NCBI GenBank assembly: GCA_964631605.1
Contig: CAZVYG010000082.1
Span: 1 to 21,888, forward strand
Source of the DNA: JARKQH01 sp964631605
GTDB taxonomy: Bacteria > Verrucomicrobiota > Verrucomicrobiia > Limisphaerales > UBA8199
Direction: 5' to 3'
Length of the DNA: 21,888 nucleotides
Below, one piece after another: positions 16,151-21,888 of this stretch. The translations under genes and the position numbers were made by a program. Within the stretch, counting starts at the first letter, position 1; each line of letters starts with the position of its first letter. The notes beneath the pieces are model-generated. The model searched no databases, was not told where the DNA came from, and saw only the letters and a list, made by a program, of their open reading frames with translations.

Positions 16151-16191
16151 AGCCGTGCATGGCGCCCGCACGGGGCGCCATGCAACCGGCT
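16151..16191. repeat. Long inverted repeat / stable hairpin
   Basis: A 12-bp perfect stem (16156-16167 with 16173-16184, loop GCACG) is extended by a further 5 bp, AGCCG/CGGCT (16151-16155 with 16187-16191), across a 2-nt bulge. This 17-bp stem is far more stable than other intergenic structures here except the terminator at 13928. It may end convergent transcripts or be a REP-like element. Confidence 0.7.
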
Positions 16192-16287
16192 GATGAAACC
16201 CAACCCAAAACCTCATCCGGGTTCATCGCGGTGCCCAAGGTATCACAGAATCAGTCCCTCCGTCTGTCAGGCGCAGCCCTCATTCTT

Positions 16288-16308
16288 TTGTAGTGTTTGA
16301 CACTACAA
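16288..16308. repeat. 9-bp palindrome, possible operator
   Basis: TTGTAGTGT and ACACTACAA are perfect inverted arms around a 3-nt centre (16297-16299). It is AT-richer than its surroundings. No T-run follows in either direction. It faces no nearby promoter, since both flanking genes end here, so an operator role is doubtful. Confidence 0.45.
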
Positions 16309-16429
16309 GGGTCCTTGACTTTGCCTGCTGCGCCATGGGCCGTCCTCCTTTTCCTCGCTCCACAACCCCAGCCCTGCCGGACGCCCGACCCACCTTTGAA
16401 GATGGGATTTGGACCCGTTTTGGCTTCGG

Positions 16430-16789
16430 CTAGCCCTTTCGCGCGACGGCGCGGCCCTTGCCTTTGGGTTTTGAAGCCGGCTTGGGGCTCGAGGTTGGCG
16501 GCTTGGGTTGAGCTGCAACCTCCCGCACCATGTCGTGGCCGCCAAAGGCGTTGGGGACCCGAATTGTGCATTCCGGGTCGTCGCACCAGACGCCATCCAC
16601 CAGGAAGCGGTAATGGTGTTTGCCCGGCGGCAGCGCCACCTCCGCCCTCCAGACCCCGTCGCTGCGTTTTTGCATTTGTATGGGGCTGCTCTGCCAATGC
16701 GTAAAGTCGCCCACCAACTGCACGCTCGTCGCCTCGGGGGCACGATAAAAAAACTCCTGAATCTGGTTTTCTGATGCCGTGTTCGCCAT
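16430..16789 (-). CDS. Stand-alone CBM48 / glycogen-binding (isoamylase N-terminal, AMPK-beta-like) domain protein
   Basis: A 119-residue protein. Residues about 10-92 are an early-set beta-sandwich of the CBM48/AMPK-beta type: FFYRAPEATSVQLVGDFTHW, then DGVWRAEVALPPGKHHYRF, LVDGVW and IRVPNAFGG. Such domains bind glycogen or starch-like glucans, or serve as interaction modules. No enzyme domain follows. Residues about 93-119 are a Pro/Lys/Arg-rich, probably disordered basic tail (PKPPTSSPKPASKPKGKG...ARKG). There is no signal peptide, so it is cytoplasmic. ATG 16789 is preferred over GTG 16801, because AGGA at 16795-16798 then has ideal spacing. It has its own promoter-like sequence and lies 161 bp downstream of the giant gene on the same strand. 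Confidence 0.88.
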   Translation of the reverse strand: MANTASENQIQEFFYRAPEATSVQLVGDFTHWQSSPIQMQKRSDGVWRAEVALPPGKHHYRFLVDGVWCDDPECTIRVPNAFGGHDMVREVAAQPKPPTSSPKPASKPKGKGRAVARKG

Positions 16790-16813
16790 AACGATCCTCA
16801 CACTTAGGTTGTC

Positions 16814-16828
16814 GCGCCTGTCAGGCGC
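16814..16828. promoter_or_regulatory. Short perfect palindrome in the leader of the CBM48 gene
   Basis: GCGCCTG and CAGGCGC flank a single central base, between the predicted transcription start (about 16864) and the ATG at 16789. As DNA it could be an operator; as RNA the loop is tight. Eleven of its bases (16818-16828) recur at 16264-16274, on the other side of the gene. Confidence 0.3.
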
Positions 16829-16870
16829 TGGCCGGAAATCAGAACCCGGCTCCTGACATGAGCTTAATTC

Positions 16871-16898
16871 AATATAGGCCCGCCCACCGCTCTGTCAA
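16871..16898 (-). promoter_or_regulatory. Strong predicted sigma70-type promoter for the CBM48 gene
   Basis: On the minus strand, a perfect TTGACA (16893-16898) is followed 16 nt later by TATATT (16871-16876), five of six matches to the -10 consensus. The predicted start near 16864 gives a leader of about 75 nt that contains the palindrome at 16814-16828. It shows that the CBM48 gene need not depend on the giant gene upstream. Confidence 0.65.
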
Positions 16899-16950
16899 AT
16901 CAGCCGAAGCGGGCATCTCCGTCGCCCAAGGCGGCCTTGCTTTTCAACCG

Positions 16951-19900
16951 CTACGGTTTGTGGAGGCGGTAGAAGTAGTTGGTTGGGCTCATCGTTTCGG
17001 TCACCTTGAACTTGCCCTCCACCACCACCGGCGGAACCGGCGGGATTTCGGTCCACGCCCCCCCCACCAGCGGGCTGGCGCCCTCCAGGCGGTAGGCGGG
17101 CGCAGCCGTGGTCCAATCCAGCTCGAGGTTTGACGCGCCGGTTCGAGTGATGTTGAGCAGTGGCCGGCAATTGCCGCCGCTGACCGCCAGGGTGTAGGGG
17201 ATGCCTCCGGCGTCCGTGACGACATTGAGGATGAAGACCGCGTTGGCCGGGACGTTGAATGAGAATGACTGGCTCGGGTGCGAGGCATTTATATAGTAGC
17301 CCGCGTCCCCGAGATAGTTGACGCACAGGCTGCCGGCGGGATTAAAGCTGCCGAGATAGGCTGCGGCCACCAACGAGCCGGAGGGGCTTTGATTCGACGC
17401 GTCCACCGTGATGCAGGCATCGGCCGGTCCGTTCTGGAAGGTGAAGCTTTCGGCCGGAAAAACGCCTGCGGCTGCGGGCGGGCAGGCTTTCACCGCGCCG
17501 CACGAGCTGACCACTCCATTGGCTTGGAAGTATTGCGACTGCTGGGGGGTGGTGGGCCCGGTGTAGGACTTGATGGTTACATCGGGGCACAACTCGCAGA
17601 TGCCGCTGCCGGGCGAGCAGTCGGTGGGGTGGAGGATAAGGGAGCAGCAGCGAATGCTCCCCACGGCCCCGGCCGTATCGTCGGCGATGCGGAGAGTCCA
17701 AGTGCCATTGGCTTCGGCGCCCGACTTTTCATTGAAGGCCGCCAGCGATTGCTCGGGGCGGAACAAGCCCGCAAAGGGAGCCGAGCCGGCGGTGATGGAC
17801 GTTGCCGCGGAGCTGTCGAAGGTGGTCCGGAAGGCGTCGGCGCAGTCAGTGCCGTAATCGTCGCCGGTGCCGCCGTTGTCGCTGGACAGGTTCACCGTGG
17901 TGCCATCCGGGCCGATGAGCCAGATGTCCAGGTCGCTGTCGGCGGTGTGAGTGATGTGCAGAGACACCACGACCTTCTTGAGTGGTGTCGTAATGCCGCT
18001 CACCGCAAAGGTCTTGTCCACGAAGCCACCGTCAGGGATGGCGGTGGTGACGTTGTTATTGAACCGCACGGCGGAACCGGCCACACCGCTGGGCAGTGAG
18101 AAGGGCACCTTCAGGTTGCCGTGCGAAGTGGTGGCGACTTGCAGTTCCAGGTCCACCTTCGCGCCGCAAGTGAAGCCCGGCAGGGTGGTGAGTTGGAAGA
18201 AGGACTCATTGGTGCGAGTGGAGAGGACCGGAATGTTCGGGTAGCGGGAGTAGGGTTGCACGACGGCGACGCCCGGGGAGAGGGAGCGCAACGTGGCCTG
18301 AAGTCCGCTCACGGGGGAGAGGGTGATGTTGCGGAGCTCCAGGTTCAGAAGGTTGCATTCGTTGGTCTCGACGGCTCCGTTGCCATTGCCGCTCCATACC
18401 ACGGCGTCACCGGCCTCCAAGGCGCGATTGGTCATCGTCAACACCACGTCATTGCCGCTGCCCCCGAGGTAACTGACCCGGAAGTTGAACTTGCCCGTGC
18501 CATCGCTGACCACCGCCCCCTCCGCCAGCCCGTCGAAGGTATTGGTGATCGCGTCGCTGCCGTCGTTGTTAACAATAATGAACTGGTCTCCCTCCGCGGG
18601 CAGAAAGCCCACCGTGAGCGGGGGGAGAGCCGCGCCGGTGAGGTTGACGGAACCCCCGACGTTGAGCTGGTCGTAGCCGCTGCCGACCGTGTTGCCGTTC
18701 AGTTCGATGGCCAGGCTGCTGGAGGCCCCGAACGTGACGTTGCCGCAGCTTAGCCGCCCGGGGCTCGCACCTGGGGAAATGGTGCCATTGGCGGTGAGGG
18801 CGCCGACCGTGCCGCCGCCACCGAGCGCGGCGGTACTGTCCACGGTGACCGCACTGGCAAGCGAGCCATTGACGATGAGCTTGCCGGCGTAAACATGGGT
18901 GATACCGGCGGAGAAAGTGGCGTTGCCGTTCAGGGTAAAGGTGCCGGCGCCTGTCTTGCCAAGCGTGTAGCCGGGGGCATAGCCGACGCCGGTCATCGGG
19001 CCGTCAAAAGCGCTGGTGCCATTGTTCTGACCGACAGACAGCCAGCCGCCAGTCCCGAAGTTCACTGTGCCCGCACCGCGCAGAGTGTCTATTCTGGCAT
19101 AGAAAGCGCCGCACTCCAGCCAACCGCCGGTCTGGATGAAGACATCCGCCGTGAGGGCAATCTGGTCGTTGCTCCCCAGGATGACCGCGTCGCTGCCGCT
19201 GCCGTCACCGATCACCAGGTTGCCGGGCACGGATTTCACGCCCGAGCTCTTGCCCAGCACCAGCGTGCCGGCGTCCACGCGGGTGGTGCCGGCGTACGTA
19301 TTGGCCGTGGCGCCCGACAGTATGTTGGTGCCCGCGCCGGCCTTGGTCAGCCCCCCGGGGCCGCTGATTGGACCGCTCAGATTCAAGGTGCGGGTTGAAA
19401 ACACATAGAGGGTGCTGTCGCTGGCATTAGTGATTGGGCCGGCCCAGGAACTCGCTCCATCGCTTGCGGCCAGGGCTCCGCGGAACTGGGCGTCAGCCCA
19501 GCCCGGGCCGTTCAGGACCAGCGGCTTGAGGCCAATGGTCAGGTTGCCCGCGATATGCAACGTGCCCCCGCTGTTGACGGTGGCCGGGGTGTTGGTGTTG
19601 CCCAAAGCGTCGGAATGCCAGCAGGAGAGCGTCCCCTGATCAATCGTAACCGGACCGGCAAAGGAATTCGAAGCGGTCAACCGCACGACGCCGGCGCCTG
19701 TCTTGGTGAGGAGGGCGTCCGCCTCGCCGCTGATGGCGGCGTTAATCGTGAGATCGTAGGTGGAGGTGTGTCCAGTGTTCGTGATGACCACCGGGTTGGA
19801 CAGAAGAGCCTGACCATTGATCGTCGCCGTCGTGGCCGCAGGCAAGACGGTCACCCGGCCAGACAGCCACACCGTGCCAGCCCCGGTCGTGATTTGCCCG

Positions 19901-21516
19901 CTTTCCATCGTCAGCGGGGAGGCGGTGTCAGTAAAGCCATTCAGATTCATGATCCCCGAACTATTGATCCTCACGGGCCTCGCGTAGCTCCAGACCTGGT
20001 AGCTCCTCAGCCATCGAACAATGTCCGTGCCCGTCCCATCGCCGATCACCAACCCCGCAGACGGTATGCCGCCGGCGGTGCCCTCCTTGTTAAGGTTGAG
20101 TTGCCCCTCGTTCACCGTCGTAACCCCGCTGTAGGTATTGGCCGTGGCGCCGGAAAAGGTCAGCGCGCCCGGGCCCCATTTGGTCACACCGCCCGTGCCG
20201 GTGATCGGGCCGATAATCTCCAACACGCCATTGGTCTGGACATAGACCAGCGTGTCCCGGCTCAGGCTGACAGGGCCGGCCCAGATGTTGGTGACGTTGC
20301 CGACGGAATCGAGCGCGTAATTGTCACTACTGTTCAGGGTCAACGCCTCGTTGGTGACGGCGACATTGTTCAGCGCCAGGAACGCGGAATCGTTGATAAT
20401 CGTGCCGCCGTTGGTGGCGCCGAGGGCAAGGTTGTTGAGCGCGTAAATGTAACCGCTCGTGTTGGCAGTGAGAGTGCCGGTGAACGTGTTGGCCCCATAA
20501 AGAATCACGGTCACGGAGTCGTTCTTCACAATATCGGCCGAGCCGCTCACGTTCGCATAGAGGTAAAGGAAGCCGCTGCTGCCCTGGATGGTGCAGGTGC
20601 CGGTTCCGATGTCGAGGTTTCCAGAGATGTACGGGGAGCCCGACACGGTAATGGTTCTGGGCGCGTAGTCGAGCGACAAAATCCCAGTTCCGGTCTCTAC
20701 GTCTCCGTCGTCGAGCGTCAAGCTGCCATTCACACCGTCGGAGTGGTTGTTTAAGTCGAGCAGTCCCGAACTGTTGACCGTGATCGGCACCGGTGTGTTC
20801 AGTTGGCTGGTGCTCGTGCCCGTGTAGCGGACGATGTCGGCGTGGTAGCCGCCCACACCGTCACCGATGGTGAGCGAGCCGTAACCAATGGCCCAACCAG
20901 CGGTTTTGCCCAACTGGAGCAGACCCGCATTTACAGTGGTGGCACCCGAATAGGTGTTCGCGGCGGACCTGGAAAGAGTGAGCGTGCCGATGCCGTTCTT
21001 GGCCAGCCCGCCGCTCCCGCCCAAGGCGCCCGCCAGCGTGAGGCTGGTGCCGCTGCCGACGTTCACTGTCACCGGCGCAGCGCCCAGGGTGATGGGGTTG
21101 TTGATGGTGTTGGCCCCGGCGGTGTTGGTGGCCTCGATGCTGCCGCTGATCGTGAAACTGTTGCCCCAGACGGCGTAGCCGCCGCCGGCGCCCACAAAGC
21201 GGACCTGGTTCAGCGAGAGGCTGGAGAGGTTGTTGGTGTTGGTCGGCCGGGGCTGTCCCGCCGGGAAGATCAACGTGTCTCCGTTGGCCGGGATGCCGGC
21301 GTAGCCCCAGTTGGCGCTGTCGTTCCAATTGGCGGTGGTGAGCGAGCCGCCCGACCAGCTCAAGACGGCGGCGTTGCTGCAAAGCGCGGCCGCCAGCAGT
21401 CCGGCGACCGATAGCAGCGCCAATGGGAGCCGCCGCACGGATGTGTCGCGGGAGCTTGAGGTTTGTTGCGGTGACACCGGCGGTTGCCGCAAGGGTAAGT
21501 GTCCGGTGATTTTCAT
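16951..21516 (-). CDS. Giant secreted protein: autotransporter-associated beta-strand repeats, P-domain, no beta-barrel
   Basis: A 1521-residue extracellular protein. ATG 21516 has GGAG six bases upstream; the open frame beyond it is not protein-like. A long signal peptide (about 1-50) ends LPLALLSVAGLLAAALCSNAA. Residues 51-1030 are Gly/Thr/Asn-rich beta-helix sequence with at least five repeats of the type GG(L/V)(A/T)K.G.GTLTLSG.NTYSG.T.V..G.L.L (near 169, 441, 600, 720 and 849) and IGDGxGxD segments. A SPGxSPGRL and SGNDVVLT ending is typical of such proteins. An Ig-like domain (about 1039-1143) follows, then a proprotein convertase P-domain (about 1146-1297; SDLDIWLIGPDGT, NGTWTLRIADD), a Cys-containing beta-sandwich (about 1313-1450), and the shared C-terminal module (about 1457-1521). 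No outer-membrane autotransporter barrel is present, so export must use another route. A role in adhesion or surface coating is inference. Confidence 0.9.
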   Translation of the reverse strand: MKITGHLPLRQPPVSPQQTSSSRDTSVRRLPLALLSVAGLLAAALCSNAAVLSWSGGSLTTANWNDSANWGYAGIPANGDTLIFPAGQPRPTNTNNLSSLSLNQVRFVGAGGGYAVWGNSFTISGSIEATNTAGANTINNPITLGAAPVTVNVGSGTSLTLAGALGGSGGLAKNGIGTLTLSRSAANTYSGATTVNAGLLQLGKTAGWAIGYGSLTIGDGVGGYHADIVRYTGTSTSQLNTPVPITVNSSGLLDLNNHSDGVNGSLTLDDGDVETGTGILSLDYAPRTITVSGSPYISGNLDIGTGTCTIQGSSGFLYLYANVSGSADIVKNDSVTVILYGANTFTGTLTANTSGYIYALNNLALGATNGGTIINDSAFLALNNVAVTNEALTLNSSDNYALDSVGNVTNIWAGPVSLSRDTLVYVQTNGVLEIIGPITGTGGVTKWGPGALTFSGATANTYSGVTTVNEGQLNLNKEGTAGGIPSAGLVIGDGTGTDIVRWLRSYQVWSYARPVRINSSGIMNLNGFTDTASPLTMESGQITTGAGTVWLSGRVTVLPAATTATINGQALLSNPVVITNTGHTSTYDLTINAAISGEADALLTKTGAGVVRLTASNSFAGPVTIDQGTLSCWHSDALGNTNTPATVNSGGTLHIAGNLTIGLKPLVLNGPGWADAQFRGALAASDGASSWAGPITNASDSTLYVFSTRTLNLSGPISGPGGLTKAGAGTNILSGATANTYAGTTRVDAGTLVLGKSSGVKSVPGNLVIGDGSGSDAVILGSNDQIALTADVFIQTGGWLECGAFYARIDTLRGAGTVNFGTGGWLSVGQNNGTSAFDGPMTGVGYAPGYTLGKTGAGTFTLNGNATFSAGITHVYAGKLIVNGSLASAVTVDSTAALGGGGTVGALTANGTISPGASPGRLSCGNVTFGASSSLAIELNGNTVGSGYDQLNVGGSVNLTGAALPPLTVGFLPAEGDQFIIVNNDGSDAITNTFDGLAEGAVVSDGTGKFNFRVSYLGGSGNDVVLTMTNRALEAGDAVVWSGNGNGAVETNECNLLNLELRNITLSPVSGLQATLRSLSPGVAVVQPYSRYPNIPVLSTRTNESFFQLTTLPGFTCGAKVDLELQVATTSHGNLKVPFSLPSGVAGSAVRFNNNVTTAIPDGGFVDKTFAVSGITTPLKKVVVSLHITHTADSDLDIWLIGPDGTTVNLSSDNGGTGDDYGTDCADAFRTTFDSSAATSITAGSAPFAGLFRPEQSLAAFNEKSGAEANGTWTLRIADDTAGAVGSIRCCSLILHPTDCSPGSGICELCPDVTIKSYTGPTTPQQSQYFQANGVVSSCGAVKACPPAAAGVFPAESFTFQNGPADACITVDASNQSPSGSLVAAAYLGSFNPAGSLCVNYLGDAGYYINASHPSQSFSFNVPANAVFILNVVTDAGGIPYTLAVSGGNCRPLLNITRTGASNLELDWTTAAPAYRLEGASPLVGGAWTEIPPVPPVVVEGKFKVTETMSPTNYFYRLHKP
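16954..17148 (-). other. C-terminal module, copy in the giant protein
   Basis: Residues about 1457-1520: NLELDW, then AYRLEGASPLVGGAW, then VVVEGKFKV and NYFYRLHKP at the very end. This matches the ends of the GH30 and duplicated-domain proteins in order and spacing. Confidence 0.55.
17626..18081 (-). other. Proprotein convertase P-domain of the giant protein
   Basis: Residues about 1146-1297. The series AIPDGGFVDKTFAVSG, KVVVSLHITHTADSDLDIWL, GPDGTTVNL and NGTWTLRIADDTAG is the P-domain signature. These domains usually follow secreted subtilisin-like or metalloproteases. Here no protease domain is present, so the domain is likely structural or binding. Confidence 0.8.
18865..19359 (-). repeat. 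Super-repeat unit 3 (partial) of the giant protein
   Basis: Residues about 720-884. It starts GGLTKAGAGT with SGATANTYAGTT and GNLVIGDGSGSD, then holds a last beta-strand repeat near 849 (LGKTGAGTFTLNG). It is shorter than units 1 and 2. Confidence 0.6.
19360..20196 (-). repeat. Super-repeat unit 2 of the giant protein
   Basis: Residues about 441-719 (279 residues). It starts GGVTKWGPGALTFSGATAN and contains LVIGDGTGTDIVRW, INSSGIMNLNG, a second repeat near 600 (LLTKTGAGVVRLTASNSF) and a WAGPIT...GPISGPGG end. A 17-bp exact match (20135-20151 and 19298-19314, 837 bp apart) links its start with that of unit 3. Confidence 0.65.
20197..21012 (-). repeat. Super-repeat unit 1 of the giant protein
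   Basis: Residues about 169-440 (272 residues). It starts GGLAKNGIGTLTLS with NTYSGATTVNAG and contains SLTIGDGVGG, VNSSGLLDLNN, a degenerate repeat near 325 (IVKNDSVTVILYGANTF) and a WAGPVS...GPITGTGG end. It has the same order of landmarks as unit 2. Confidence 0.65.
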
Positions 21517-21888
21517 AGGTGACTCCAGTTGGGTTGAATTTTTGTTTGTGTTGTTGGTTTTTTTACGGAAAAGGAGACCCAGTGCCGTGAGGGAGGCGGT
21601 ATAAGGAGCCTGCGCACAAGCCTGCCGGAGATAGGGCGGAAAGATCACGGCCGTCGAGACCCCAGACAGTGCCGGCAGACGACAGCTCCGCTGGCCGAGT
21701 CGTGGAAAACCTAATCCCACCCGGAAGGCACGCCACGCTTCTTGGGCTTGCGCGGGCCATAGTGTTGCGGGACGCGCACAATCCAAGCACATTCCCCCAC
21801 GCCGCGCAAGTCCCGATTTTGAAATGTTGAAATGACCCCAATCATTAGCGAGTAGCGTGGGCGGCTCTCGGCGCGGAGATGTGGACCG
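21517..21888 (-). other. Leader and upstream region of the giant gene
   Basis: About 370 bp to the window edge. Next to the ATG, the minus strand has GGAG (21523-21526) and an A/C-rich, T-poor leader (about 21530-21570, with a run of seven A at 21558-21564), which should stay unstructured. A possible -10 like TATACC lies at about 21597-21602, without a good -35. No RNA gene or credible ORF is seen; the open frames across it are high-GC by-products. Confidence 0.5.

Larger units (their letters stand above)
16002..16429. other. Gene-free convergent intergenic region
   Basis: About 430 bp between the ends of the radical SAM gene (+) and the CBM48 gene (-). No credible ORF is seen. It holds a very stable imperfect hairpin at 16151-16191 and a 9-bp palindrome at 16288-16308. 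Neither is followed by a proper T-run on either strand, so their role as terminators is uncertain. Confidence 0.6.

Noticed and set aside
16288..16308. BlaI/MecI operator
   Set aside because: The half-sites read TGTAGT...ACTACA, the reverse order of the known TACTACA-TGTAGTA arrangement, and no blaI-like gene is in the window.
16264..16828. 11-bp direct repeat (CTGTCAGGCGC) flanking the CBM48 gene, as a target-site duplication
   Set aside because: There is no transposase, no terminal inverted repeats and no composition change. A GC-rich 11-mer repeat over this distance can occur by chance, and one copy is part of a palindrome.
16927..16939. CAAGGC-G-GCCTTG palindrome after the giant gene as a terminator
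   Set aside because: The single-base centre leaves only about four stable pairs, and no T-run follows on the minus strand.
19555..20754. 399-residue open frame on the plus strand
   Set aside because: Antisense to the super-repeat of the giant gene. Its composition (Arg/Gly/Val/Ala) reflects the complement of Thr/Asn/Gly repeats.
16951..21516. Classical type V autotransporter
   Set aside because: The short repeats are those named after autotransporters, but the C-terminus holds Ig-like, P-domain and FYR modules instead of a 12-strand outer-membrane barrel.
8184..21516. PEP-CTERM sorting signal on the secreted proteins
   Set aside because: None of the four ends has a PEP motif followed by a TM helix and basic residues.

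Overview
The window looks like chromosomal DNA from a high-GC Verrucomicrobiota bacterium, probably of the Limisphaerales/Pedosphaera type. This is inferred from gene content only. The clues are a giant secreted protein with autotransporter-associated beta-strand repeats but no beta-barrel, several secreted proteins ending in the same W...FYR-type C-terminal module, a UvrB/UvrC-motif protein of a kind common in that phylum, and many genes without a Shine-Dalgarno sequence. There are no RNA genes, IS elements, phage genes or CRISPR arrays that I can support.

Layout. (1) 106-3032: a GAF-domain protein with a Cys-rich tail (+), converging on a methylguanine-DNA methyltransferase and an unusual RluA-type pseudouridine synthase/RlmI-type methyltransferase fusion (both -). 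(2) 3140-8142 (+): a tight three-gene operon of a LolD/YbbA-type ATPase, a 10-TM FtsX/YbbP-type permease of 1124 residues, and a membrane-anchored alpha/beta hydrolase. It resembles the E. coli ybbAP-tesA arrangement but uses a different hydrolase fold. (3) 8184-8858 (-): a small secreted protein. (4) 9085-13865 (+): a UVR-motif protein, a secreted GH30 glycoside hydrolase, and a secreted protein made of two copies of an Asp-rich beta-sandwich-like unit, closed by a strong intrinsic terminator at 13928-13965. (5) 14129-16001 (+): a TRIC-family channel and a PA0069-type radical SAM protein. (6) 16002-16429: a gene-free convergent gap with two strong inverted repeats. (7) 16430-21516 (-): a stand-alone CBM48 glycogen-binding-domain protein with its own good sigma70-type promoter, and the 1521-residue secreted repeat protein. 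(8) 21517-21888: the leader/upstream region of the giant gene.

How the parts fit. The GH30 enzyme and the duplicated-domain protein next to it look like a small extracellular polysaccharide-directed pair. The three-gene ABC operon looks like a membrane-extraction system coupled to a hydrolase. The four secreted proteins (8184, 9916, 12195 and 16951 genes) share a C-terminal module, which suggests a common surface-sorting or attachment route. The remaining genes are housekeeping: rRNA modification, DNA repair and ion transport. The most promising undescribed items are the shared C-terminal module, the ABC-permease-hydrolase operon, the pseudouridine synthase/methyltransferase fusion, and the 275-residue super-repeat in the giant protein.
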